Source: an uncultured Gammaproteobacteria bacterium
GTDB lineage: Bacteria; Pseudomonadota; Gammaproteobacteria; GCA-2729495
Assembly: GCA_947258805.1 (NCBI GenBank)
Contig: CAMYJV010000113.1
Location: 1 to 13,048, forward strand
DNA: 13,048 nt
Reading direction: 5' to 3'
Shown here: one piece after another, positions 1 to 6,520 of the stretch
Layout: the number at the start of each line of letters is the position of its first letter
Position numbering within the stretch: position 1 is the stretch's first letter
Translations under genes and position numbers: made by a program
Notes under the pieces: model-generated
Seen by the model: the letters and a program-made list of their open reading frames with translations, nothing else
Told to the model about the DNA's origin: nothing
The model's database searches: none

Positions 1-470
1 AGTGCACGTTGCAAATAATACGGCTTTCGCCGAAGGCCCTCTCCCAGGCGGGGATCGCTTAATTTTACGATGAGAAATAGCACTAGGGCGACAAATACCG
101 TGTAAAGCGAAACAAGCACAACAAGCGGACCCTGGGGTCGATAGACTCCAAAGCATGCCATGGTAACCAAAAAGCCGAAGATGATAACGTATATATAAAC
201 AGATGGTTTCGCCAGTGCGGCATCCAGGCGGATAAACCGGTGGTTGGAAAGCGCGTCGATGTCGGCCATGATAAGAGACCACAGTCTCTCTTGATTTGAA
301 GTAGCTGGCTCCAAATTCATCAGAGCCTCATTGAGCTGCCTTCTTAAAACCCCAGTGCGTTGACCGAGTTTGTCGTTGGCCAGTGCCGGCCAGTCATCGG
401 CGATCACTGCTTGTGTATACTCGACCAGAATGGTTCGAATTTCTCTGGTTCTCTCAATGTCAAACACCAT
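1..470 (-). CDS. DUF4239 (bestrophin-like domain) membrane protein, 5'-truncated and running off the window
   Basis: The frame opens with ATG at 468-470 and is still open at base 1, giving about 156 residues. A soluble helical stretch (about residues 5-90, with the segment VEYTQAVIADDWPALA) is followed by two hydrophobic segments (about 92-110 and 115-135) and a basic tail. This order matches the central and C-terminal parts of DUF4239 proteins, which normally carry one or two further membrane helices before the soluble part. Those helices are absent: an in-frame TGA lies at 477-479, nine bases before the ATG, and no Shine-Dalgarno precedes the ATG. An inverted-repeat element begins about 65 bases upstream. 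I infer that the gene has lost its 5' end and may be a pseudogene. The family call comes from pattern resemblance only; the function of DUF4239 is unknown. Base composition is near 50% G+C. Confidence 0.6.
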   Translation of the reverse strand, partial: MVFDIERTREIRTILVEYTQAVIADDWPALANDKLGQRTGVLRRQLNEALMNLEPATSNQERLWSLIMADIDALSNHRFIRLDAALAKPSVYIYVIIFGFLVTMACFGVYRPQGPLVVLVSLYTVFVALVLFLIVKLSDPRLGEGLRRKPYYLQRA

Positions 471-765
471 TTTTGTTCAGAGAATCTGGTTTCCCCGCTT
501 GCGCTTCGCTTCAGACGGGATCGTAAATAGGTTCCAGGTTTCAGGTGTCAGTAAAGGTAGACATAATCGAATATCCTGAACACCGACACCTGAAACCTGA
601 CACCCAAAAAGAGGAATAAAAATAGGATAAACGTTTCGGCTCCCCATTATAAGTATTTTCATCATAATTGTCTTCACTTATAAGCTACTACTTCTTGAAA
701 TCAGTAGATCTTAGTCCTGACCACGCTTTTAAGTCAGACGGTATTCAGATTCAAATTGCCCCTTT
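471..765. other. AT-rich intergenic stretch with an inverted-repeat element
   Basis: There is no credible gene here. The only sizeable open frame (477-677, minus) reads straight through the inverted repeat at 535-599 and has no recognisable features. Bases 600-765 are AT-rich and show no clear promoter or terminator. A weak CCCCT/AGGGG pairing at 759-779 overlaps the stop codon of the SYLF gene. Confidence 0.6.
535..599. repeat. Inverted-repeat (MITE/REP-like) element, family 1
   Basis: Two perfect 15-base arms, 535-549 and 585-599, are reverse complements separated by 35 bases. The arm core is GGTTTCAGGTGTC. The right side also repeats the TGAAACC/TGACACC theme directly. Elements built from this motif are, as I recall, multicopy intergenic repeats in some proteobacterial genomes, which cannot be checked here. 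The element sits just upstream of the truncated DUF4239 gene. Confidence 0.65.
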
Positions 766-1332
766 TTATTGATCAGGGGTAATCTTTGTGATCTTGGTGC
801 CTTGGAGTCCGAGTCCTAACATCAAACCTTCCTGGTCGAAAAAGAACGCATATACATCATCCTTGGCGGAAGTGGTTGTGAGCGCGCTTGCCAAACCTTT
901 GTCTACCACAACAACGGATGGACCGGTACCAATTTCCCATCCTGAGCTGTTTTGCAAGTATTCGACAGCAGCGTCAGATAGAAAAATTAGCGCATAGCCA
1001 AAAGACTGAGCACCGGCCTGCAGGCCATATGAGGCTGCTACGGTTCTATAGTATCCAACCGTCTTTCCTTTCACACGCATAGCCCCCTCGCCATATTGAC
1101 CGCCGACAATCAGGCCCGCTTTGAGAACATCCGGGAATACCAGTACACCCTTGGCGTTTTTAGACAATTCTTCGGCCTTGGGAGTCTTATCATAAAGCAT
1201 CTGCAAAGCAGCATCGACTTGGCGGTCGATTTCAGCAGCAGTATCTGCTTTTACCTGTTGAATTCCAATAGCCAGCACAACAATTGTCGATAGTGTTAAT
1301 ACTGTAAATCTTTTTAGAGAGATAGATTTCAT
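766..1332 (-). CDS. Secreted SYLF-domain (YSC84-like) lipid-binding protein
   Basis: This 188-residue protein has a basic start and hydrophobic core typical of a Sec signal peptide (about residues 1-29, cleavage after VKA). A complete SYLF domain follows: AKGVLVFPDVLKAGLIVGG (about 60-78), the YGLQAGAQSFGYALIFLSD segment (about 102-120), then a glycine- and valine-rich region ending near GLGLQGTKITKI. SYLF domains bind phospholipids; bacterial members are exported and poorly characterised. The start is well supported by two adjacent purine-rich Shine-Dalgarno blocks (AGGAGGGAGG) ending four bases before the ATG. It lies 75 bases downstream of the isomerase-like gene on the same strand and could be read with it, though the strong ribosome site and a small hairpin between them suggest some independence. 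Its G+C is lower than that of the sulfatase region. Confidence 0.88.
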   Translation of the reverse strand: MKSISLKRFTVLTLSTIVVLAIGIQQVKADTAAEIDRQVDAALQMLYDKTPKAEELSKNAKGVLVFPDVLKAGLIVGGQYGEGAMRVKGKTVGYYRTVAASYGLQAGAQSFGYALIFLSDAAVEYLQNSSGWEIGTGPSVVVVDKGLASALTTTSAKDDVYAFFFDQEGLMLGLGLQGTKITKITPDQ

Positions 1333-1396
1333 ATTTCCTCCCTCCTAATTTTTACAAGTTTCCAGTAATTTTCTGTTGGCTTTATTATTACCTCGG

Positions 1397-1415
1397 CGGT
1401 GTATGTGTTACACCG
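1397..1415. other. Short hairpin overlapping the stop of the isomerase-like gene
   Basis: CGGTGT (1397-1402) and ACACCG (1410-1415) form a six-base stem with a seven-base loop. The stop codon of the upstream gene (1408-1410) lies in the loop and arm. No T-run follows on either strand, so it is a weak terminator candidate; it could equally be an operator-like site or chance. Confidence 0.3.
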
Positions 1416-1956
1416 ATTTCTGTGCCAGGCGGCGACACACAACCATATCGCCTTCATCAAGCCCCATCGCAACGGCTTCGCGACTGAGAATCTGCTCGCG
1501 AATAAGTTGATTGACTTGGCCTCTTAGATCCTGGACAGTGGGCCCGCGTCCCATCCGTTTAGTAAATAGGGTGCGCATCCACTCGATATCAGCTGAAGAT
1601 ACCTCCACCAGATAGGGATTGTCGACAGCTGTTTCCGGTTTTTGATCTAGCGCAGCATGAAGTCCAAAAACAGCCAGACCCATGGCCACGGCTTCGCGGT
1701 AATACACCTCGTCACGGACATAGCTATCAATCAGCCCGGTCAGCTCCTCATTGGTCGGCGGCCGCATCCAGGTTCGAGAAAATCGGGCCTCCATCTGCTC
1801 CACCTGACCGGGGGTAACGACAATTTGATTCGCTTTGCCACCCGCCGGTCCATTGGTTAAGTCATAGAGCAGGAAGAGCCCGGCGCCGATCAGCAGAAAA
1901 TGCACCAGCGGCTCACGGAGTAAACTGTTTATCTTTTTCATCAGTGTACTATCCAT
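1408..1956 (-). CDS. Membrane-anchored protein resembling the N-terminal part of parvulin-type peptidylprolyl isomerases; duplicated, no catalytic domain
   Basis: The protein has 182 residues. After a short basic start, residues 16-33 form one membrane segment (LVHFLLIGAGLFLLYDL). The rest is a SurA-N-like helical region of the kind that precedes the parvulin domain in membrane-bound isomerases (motifs TPGQVEQME, RPPTNEEL, RDEVYYREAVAMGL). That region is present twice: residues 52-94 and 124-166 align without gaps at an offset of 72, with 17 identities in 43, both ending REAVAMGL. The chain stops at residue 182, just after CRRLAQK, where family members normally continue into the catalytic domain, so it cannot be an active isomerase as read. 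The ATG is preceded by GGGTGA, and the gene starts 14 bases after the sulfatase stop, implying co-transcription. It may be a remnant from recombination between paralogues or a chaperone-like protein; which is unresolved. Confidence 0.65.
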   Translation of the reverse strand: MDSTLMKKINSLLREPLVHFLLIGAGLFLLYDLTNGPAGGKANQIVVTPGQVEQMEARFSRTWMRPPTNEELTGLIDSYVRDEVYYREAVAMGLAVFGLHAALDQKPETAVDNPYLVEVSSADIEWMRTLFTKRMGRGPTVQDLRGQVNQLIREQILSREAVAMGLDEGDMVVCRRLAQKSV

Positions 1957-1970
1957 TTGGTCACCCGTGG

Positions 1971-3578
1971 TCAGTTATGCGTATGCTCGGAAATCTTCTT
2001 GAGCGCGTCACCCACACTGAAGCTCGCCGGTAGGCCGCGCGGCGGGAAGTCCTTGAACGACTTCACGAATTCGCCGACGAAACCCTGTGCCGGCACGAAG
2101 AGGTACGCGCGCCGGAACATCCATTCTTCATAATTCCAGCTGTTAGGAACCCGCACAGCGTGCTCGAAGGGGTCCTGGCGCAGGTTGACGATACGCGGTG
2201 CGCGATGCGCCTTGTACATGCAATCCCAGACAGAGAAACCGGTGCACTCCTGGGTCAGGAACTGGATCTTCCAAGGACCGTAGCGGAAAGCGGCATAGTC
2301 GCCGTCGTCAGTGACGTAATGGAACTCCTTGCGAACGCCGGGGCCTTCGCCCTTGAGCAAGGCCGTCTGGTCGTAGCCGTCCAGGTGGACCTTGTAGGTC
2401 TTGTCGCCGGCCTTGTGGCCCTTCAGGAGATTTTCCTTGATGCCGGGCTCGCCTGCCGCGGCCATGAGGGTCGGCACCCAGTCGTTGTGAGCGAAGATGT
2501 CGTTGATGACGGTGCCCGGCTTTACGACGCCCGGCCATTTGATGATGGCCGGTACGCGCACGCCCGCCTCCCAAGTTGTGGCCTTCTCGCCCTGAAACGG
2601 CGACGTCGCCCCGTCGGGCCAGCTGAACTTCATGGCGCCGTTGTCGGAGGTGAGAATGACGATGGTGTTGTCGGCGACACCGAGATCATCGAGCTTCTTC
2701 CTCAGGGCCCCGACGGTGTCGTCAAACTCGGTCATCGCCGCACCCATCAGGCCCTTCTCGGGGACCATCGCGGCGTATTTCGGCCGCAGGTGCGTGAAGG
2801 TGTGGGTGCGGGTGGTGTTGTGCCAGACGAAGAAGGGCTTGCCGTCCTTGACGGCCCGCTCCATGAAGTCGAGGGACTGCTCGAGCGTCTCGTCGTCGTA
2901 GGTCTTCATGCGCTCGATGGTCATCTTGCCCAGGTCCTTGATCCTCTGCTTGCCGACGACGCCGAAACGCAGATCCTCGGTCTTGTCGACCTTGTCGGTG
3001 GCCCAGGTGTAGATGACGTTGCGGGGCCCGAAGTTCTCGAAGAAGTTGGGGTCCTTCGGGTAGTCGACATTCTCCGGTTCCTCCAGCGCGTTGAGATGGT
3101 AGAGCACACCGGCATACTCGTCGAAGCCGTGCACGGTAGGCAGGAACTCGTTGCGGTCGCCCAGATGATTCTTGCCGAACTGGCCGGAGGTGTAGCCCAG
3201 GGGCTTCAACAGTTGCGCGAGGGTCGGATCCTTGTCGCTGATGCCTTGCTTGGCGCCGGGCATGCCGACCTTGGTCAGGCCGACGCGGAACGGGCTCTGA
3301 CCGGTAATGAAGGCGGAACGGCCGGCCGTACAGCTCTGCTCGCCGTAGTAGTCGGTGAACATGGCGCCGGCTTTTGCCAGCTGGTCGATGTTCGGCGTTT
3401 TGTACCCCATCAGGCCGTGGCTGTAGGCGCTGATGTTCGTGATGCCGATGTCATCGCCCATGATCACCAGAATGTTGGGTTTGTCAGCTGCGTACGCTGT
3501 GCCGGCGGACACACAGAGCCCACACAGGAGCAGCGTCAAAATGAAGGTCGTTTTTCTCATCACGTCTATGCTATCCAC
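1971..3578 (-). CDS. Exported formylglycine-dependent arylsulfatase
   Basis: This protein hydrolyses sulfate esters after conversion of its active-site cysteine to formylglycine. With a GTG start at 3576-3578 it has 535 residues, the usual size for type I sulfatases. It begins with a signal peptide (to about residue 29, ending GTAYA). The metal and catalytic set is complete: D42-D43 (MGDD), C83 and R87 in CTAGR, K136 and H138 (GKNHLG), H259 (THTFTH), D312-N313 (TSDNG) and K332 (GEKATTWEAGVRVP). The C-terminal subdomain (NLRQDPFEHAV, then WMFRRAYLFVP) is typical of this arylsulfatase group. AGGAG at 3586-3590 lies seven bases before the GTG; an ATG at 3558-3560 is the alternative. A longer frame to 3671 would read into an inverted repeat and is unlikely. 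The substrate is unknown. The isomerase-like gene follows 14 bases downstream. Confidence 0.93.
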   Translation of the reverse strand: MDSIDVMRKTTFILTLLLCGLCVSAGTAYAADKPNILVIMGDDIGITNISAYSHGLMGYKTPNIDQLAKAGAMFTDYYGEQSCTAGRSAFITGQSPFRVGLTKVGMPGAKQGISDKDPTLAQLLKPLGYTSGQFGKNHLGDRNEFLPTVHGFDEYAGVLYHLNALEEPENVDYPKDPNFFENFGPRNVIYTWATDKVDKTEDLRFGVVGKQRIKDLGKMTIERMKTYDDETLEQSLDFMERAVKDGKPFFVWHNTTRTHTFTHLRPKYAAMVPEKGLMGAAMTEFDDTVGALRKKLDDLGVADNTIVILTSDNGAMKFSWPDGATSPFQGEKATTWEAGVRVPAIIKWPGVVKPGTVINDIFAHNDWVPTLMAAAGEPGIKENLLKGHKAGDKTYKVHLDGYDQTALLKGEGPGVRKEFHYVTDDGDYAAFRYGPWKIQFLTQECTGFSVWDCMYKAHRAPRIVNLRQDPFEHAVRVPNSWNYEEWMFRRAYLFVPAQGFVGEFVKSFKDFPPRGLPASFSVGDALKKISEHTHN

Positions 3579-3585
3579 CGCTATT

Positions 3586-3590
3586 CTCCT
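3586..3590 (-). promoter_or_regulatory. Shine-Dalgarno that fixes the sulfatase start
   Basis: AGGAG on the minus strand sits seven bases before the GTG at 3576-3578. It is about 25 bases from the ATG at 3560, too far to serve that start well, so the GTG is preferred. Confidence 0.6.
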
Positions 3591-3610
3591 CACTGCATTG
3601 CTCATCATGA

Positions 3611-3693
3611 AATGCGGGGACAGTTTACTCAATTGTGAGAACCAGGCCGCGACGGCATTCCCTGCGACCAATTAAGTAAACTGTCCCCGAATT
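3611..3693. repeat. Inverted-repeat (MITE/REP-like) element, family 2
   Basis: Two 24-base arms, 3611-3634 and 3670-3693, are reverse complements at 22 of 24 positions around the core GGGGACAGTTTACT. They are separated by a 35-base G+C-rich centre. No target-site duplication is visible. Repeats with a GGGGACAG...CTGTCCCC pattern are known to me from many proteobacterial intergenic regions, in some cases linked to REP-associated transposases; no transposase lies in this window. The element ends about 20 bases before the Shine-Dalgarno of the sulfatase gene. Confidence 0.75.
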
Positions 3694-3694
3694 G

Positions 3695-3713
3695 TTGGCC
3701 CGTACGAGGCCAA
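3695..3713. terminator. Possible terminator hairpin downstream of the FadL-like gene
   Basis: TTGGCC (3695-3700) and GGCCAA (3708-3713) form a six-base stem with a seven-base loop, about 65 bases after the stop of the FadL-like gene. No convincing T-run follows on the minus strand, so this is weak. Confidence 0.25.
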
Positions 3714-3778
3714 TATTGCTAACCGGCGATGCCCCGCGTGCACCACGGTTTGACGCCATCAATTTGCCTCATTGGCCC

Positions 3779-5047
3779 TCATCGCCATTTTGCATAGACG
3801 GAGAAAATAAACAGGCTGACATTGCTGTATCTGCCGTTGACCTCGCCGCCGATGCCGGCCGCATCTTCAATCGGGAGATTGCCCTCGTACAGCCACGTCA
3901 GACCGCCGCCCAGGGTCAGGCCTTCGCTGCGTTTATGCTTGAAGCCGACGGCGTAGCGGTAGAGGGTGCCCAGGGGAATAGGAATGGGACGGGTCCGGGT
4001 CGATGACATGGAGGTGTCGAGACTGATGCCCGCGGTCAGCTGGGTCCGGGGCCGCCACTGGTACTCGGCGCCGACACCGAAGTGCCAGGTGTCGCGGAAA
4101 TCCGCATTGACCGTGGTGCCGGGGATACCGTTGTCGTCGATATCCACCTGGACCCGGCCGAACTGGGAGATCTCGTCCCAACCGACGCTGCCGAGCAGAT
4201 TGAGCTTGTCGTTCCAGCGGTGGTGGATGCCGGCGGAGATGGTCTGGGGCATGGTCACGCCCAGGTCCAGATCGGTGTCGGGGTCACCCAGCGCGTTACC
4301 CAGTGGATCGCGCCAGGACGTATTCGGATCGTCCTCGAAGTCCAGGTCGGTCTCGGTGAGGTAGCGGATACCGATCCGCGTGTGCTCCCAGGGACTCAGC
4401 ATGATGCCGAAATTTCCCTGCACCGCGAAGTCCGTGTCCGAAATGCGTACCTTGCCGTCTGGAAATCCGGGCGTCAGCGCCTCCTGACGGAGCTTTTCGG
4501 ACATGTAGCCAAGGGTCAGCGCGGCACCCGCGCCGACGCTGAGCCAGTCGTTCACCCGGTAGGCGACGGTAGGCTGTACCTGGGGCGCGAGCAACGCGAC
4601 ATTGACCGAGTTACTCCGGCCCACCCAGTCGCCGGGCCAGTCGACGGCGAGACCGAAATAGTTGTGCGCGCTCACGCCCACGGCCCATTTCTCATTCAGT
4701 GGCCGCACGTAGGACACCGATCCCGCCGGGACCACCCGTTTGTTGACGGACCGGCTCGGGCCCGTGGCGGTATTGCGACTGTCTGTCTGGAAGCCGGCGT
4801 CGATATAGACGCCCACAGCACCGGCCAGCCATTCTGACTGGTCGAATCGCATCATGCCTGCCGGATTGGTGAAGACCGTGCCCGCATCATTGGCCCGCGC
4901 GGCGAGCCCGACACCTCCATAACTGCTCTCGGAGGCGTTACTCATTTCGTAGAAGTAGAGCGCGCCGGCATGAGCGGTCTGTGGCGGGTCGGCGGCCATG
5001 ATCGCCGCGAAGACCAATACGCTGTGCGCCAGGTTGCGGAATTTCAT
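3779..5047 (-). CDS. OmpP1/FadL-family outer-membrane channel
   Basis: This 422-residue protein has a signal peptide (about 1-27, ending TAHA) and the FadL-family hallmark near the mature N-terminus: GLAARANDAGTVFTNPAGM at 47-65, including the NPAGM motif that follows the plug region. The remainder alternates short amphipathic beta strands with loops, as in a 14-strand barrel, and ends in YAKWR. Family members carry long-chain fatty acids or other hydrophobic compounds, including aromatic hydrocarbons, across the outer membrane; the substrate cannot be read here. A short AGGA lies directly before the ATG and AAGAGG about ten bases further up. It stands alone, 146 bases after the lipoprotein gene and about 200 bases before the sulfatase, with same-strand neighbours that are also envelope proteins. 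Confidence 0.88.
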   Translation of the reverse strand: MKFRNLAHSVLVFAAIMAADPPQTAHAGALYFYEMSNASESSYGGVGLAARANDAGTVFTNPAGMMRFDQSEWLAGAVGVYIDAGFQTDSRNTATGPSRSVNKRVVPAGSVSYVRPLNEKWAVGVSAHNYFGLAVDWPGDWVGRSNSVNVALLAPQVQPTVAYRVNDWLSVGAGAALTLGYMSEKLRQEALTPGFPDGKVRISDTDFAVQGNFGIMLSPWEHTRIGIRYLTETDLDFEDDPNTSWRDPLGNALGDPDTDLDLGVTMPQTISAGIHHRWNDKLNLLGSVGWDEISQFGRVQVDIDDNGIPGTTVNADFRDTWHFGVGAEYQWRPRTQLTAGISLDTSMSSTRTRPIPIPLGTLYRYAVGFKHKRSEGLTLGGGLTWLYEGNLPIEDAAGIGGEVNGRYSNVSLFIFSVYAKWR

Positions 5048-5084
5048 TCCTATCGAACCTCTTGACTCATCGATGCGTCACCGG

Positions 5085-5148
5085 CGAAACGGTGCCTGGT
5101 GAAATAGCGCGTCCAGACCAGTTCCGGGCGGTGACGCCGCCCGTTTCG
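5085..5148. other. Overlapping inverted repeats between the lipoprotein and FadL-like genes
   Basis: Two pairings overlap. GGGCGG/CCGCCC (5126-5131 with 5137-5142) forms a compact hairpin. CGAAACGG/CCGTTTCG (5085-5092 with 5141-5148) pairs across it. They share bases 5141-5142, so both cannot form fully at once. No T-run follows. This may be a weak terminator or leader structure for the FadL-like gene, or chance in G+C-rich DNA. Confidence 0.25.
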
Positions 5149-5193
5149 TGGCCTCCAAACCCGGTGCGCGGTGCCCCGCATTCAGGCTTCTCC

Positions 5194-5664
5194 CTATTTT
5201 TTGAGGGTGACCTTCCCCCCCTTCCCCACGAGGTTTAGCTCCACGTCCTGGCCTTGGGAAATCACATGAGCTAACACGCCGTTTTCGTTTTTTGTCCAGA
5301 GTCCGGTGAGCCCTCCTCCCGCTTCGATTTCGGCCTTCACCGGCTGATAAGTCCCTTCGAAATCCTCTAACTTCTCCAGGTTATAGACCCTGCCTTCCAG
5401 GTCCACAGGGAACTTGTCAACGCCCCTCACGGTCATGTTTTCGATGGTGAACGGGTACTGCCAACCCTGGAATATCAGGTTGCCCTCGCCCGATCCACCG
5501 GCCTCGATTTGCAGGATCTGATTTACCCTGATGGTGAATGTTCCGGATTCCGTGAGGCCATCCGGCGTCGGCGTGGAGGGTGTCGAACTGCATCCGGCCA
5601 GCAGCGCGACCAGCAGTATGACGGGCAAAGTGCTTCGCAAATCTCTCATCTTGATCACCATCAT
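5194..5664 (-). CDS. Small lipoprotein of unknown function
   Basis: The 156-residue product has a charged start, a hydrophobic run and the lipobox LLAGC with the lipidated cysteine at residue 25 (residue 20 if the ATG at 5649 is used). Serine at +2 favours the outer membrane. The mature part is beta-rich and glycine-rich with no cysteine: GNLIFQGWQYPFTIENMTVRG, then VYNLEKLEDFEGTY, then a glycine run and LNLVGKGGKVTLKK. The YPF, VYNL-LEDF-G-Y and NENGV pattern looks like a recurring bacterial beta-sandwich family I cannot name with confidence. The gene starts three bases after the stop of the outer-membrane channel gene, so the two are almost certainly co-transcribed and may work together at the outer membrane. 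Confidence 0.75.
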   Translation of the reverse strand: MMVIKMRDLRSTLPVILLVALLAGCSSTPSTPTPDGLTESGTFTIRVNQILQIEAGGSGEGNLIFQGWQYPFTIENMTVRGVDKFPVDLEGRVYNLEKLEDFEGTYQPVKAEIEAGGGLTGLWTKNENGVLAHVISQGQDVELNLVGKGGKVTLKK

Positions 5665-5667
5665 TAT

Positions 5668-6486
5668 CTAGCGCGGGAACAACCAGCCGATCTGGAACTT
5701 GACCGTCCATTCCGCCGTGGGCCGGTCGTTTTCATACGGGTTGTAGTAAACACCGCCGAAGATCTGCATGGGCTGTTTCTTCACCGGGAAGACCCGACCG
5801 AGTACGGCGCCGAGGTTGAGCGTCCAGTCTTCCGATTCCCAGTCGTAGTTTTGCGGTGTGTCGGGCAGGGACACGTACCAACCCTTGTCGAAGTGCTGGG
5901 TCAGGATGGGCTGGATAAACGTCGTGCTGACATCGGCCGCGTCCGAGCGGATGTCGTAGACATCCCATTGGTGAAACACCAGGGCGCCCACCTGCATGCC
6001 CTTTCGGGGTGAGACCATGACCACCCCGGCAGGCCCGGCCTGCCAGGAGCCCGATCCCGTGAACTCGTCACTGCCCCCGGTGGGGATGTTCAGCGCCGGG
6101 CCGACGCCCCACACGGTATTTTTCGGGGCCTTATTGGGCACCGCGAAACCGAGGAAGCTGGTATCACCCATGCCGTGTTTGCGGCCGACGCCGTCGAGCT
6201 CCGGGGTGGAGACATAGGGCGCTGTAACTCGGGTCACGATCCCCTTCAGGCTGTCAAAATTGTCTGCGATGGAAGGAAGGGGCACGACGGTCTGGACAAT
6301 CATCGCATTGCCCCAGGAGCCCGCGTTGTAGCTGCTGGCCGTGTACTGGTTCTGCAGACGGAACTGGACCAGGTTCGATACCGGGTTGGTGGCCGCCTCA
6401 CCCAGGTCGTCGCTGGCGGCGGGCCCGGAAGCGAGCAGCGCAAGCAGGCCTGCGGCAGCTACCAGCCGTATTGTCGCGTGATTCAT
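5668..6486 (-). CDS. Outer-membrane beta-barrel channel (MetA/neuromedin-U-like transporter class)
   Basis: The 272-residue protein carries a signal peptide (about 1-25, LLALLASGPAAS). It continues with alternating amphipathic strands: NLVQFRLQNQYTAS, NAMIVQTVVPLP, GIVTRVTAPYVSTP, the turn GMGDTSFLGFAVP, GVGPALNIPTGG and QVGALVFHQWDVY, ending VKFQIGWLFPR. This strand pattern, in particular GxGDxxF followed by GVGPALxxPT, is that of the family annotated as neuromedin U or MetA-pathway phenol degradation proteins, probably small outer-membrane channels. A GGAAG Shine-Dalgarno lies eight bases before the ATG. It starts 34 bases after the DUF3604 gene and ends three bases before the lipoprotein gene, so the three form one unit. 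No transport substrate is established for this class. Confidence 0.75.
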   Translation of the reverse strand: MNHATIRLVAAAGLLALLASGPAASDDLGEAATNPVSNLVQFRLQNQYTASSYNAGSWGNAMIVQTVVPLPSIADNFDSLKGIVTRVTAPYVSTPELDGVGRKHGMGDTSFLGFAVPNKAPKNTVWGVGPALNIPTGGSDEFTGSGSWQAGPAGVVMVSPRKGMQVGALVFHQWDVYDIRSDAADVSTTFIQPILTQHFDKGWYVSLPDTPQNYDWESEDWTLNLGAVLGRVFPVKKQPMQIFGGVYYNPYENDRPTAEWTVKFQIGWLFPR

Positions 6487-6520
6487 GTCAGATGCTTCCT
6501 GTATTGTCGTGGGATTTGCG

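Noticed and set aside
477..677. A 66-codon minus-strand frame over the first inverted repeat
   Set aside because: It consists largely of repeat sequence, with no ribosome site and no recognisable protein features.
759..779. A CCCCT/AGGGG hairpin as terminator of the SYLF gene
   Set aside because: The stem has only five pairs, it overlaps the stop codon and no T-run follows on the minus strand.
2160..3638. A 492-codon open frame on the plus strand opposite the sulfatase gene
   Set aside because: It is the antisense shadow of a G+C-rich gene whose minus-strand product has a full set of sulfatase catalytic residues; the plus-strand product shows no recognisable domain and has no ribosome site.
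3579..3671. N-terminal extension of the sulfatase frame to an ATG at 3671
   Set aside because: It runs through the inverted-repeat element, places 31 extra residues before the short leader and signal peptide, and ignores the good Shine-Dalgarno at 3586-3590.
4082..4837. Long plus-strand open frame opposite the FadL-like gene, with similar ones at 7493-8320, 10153-10845 and 11097-11957
   Set aside because: All lie antisense to well-recognised genes and have low-complexity, arginine- and valine-rich products typical of shadow frames.
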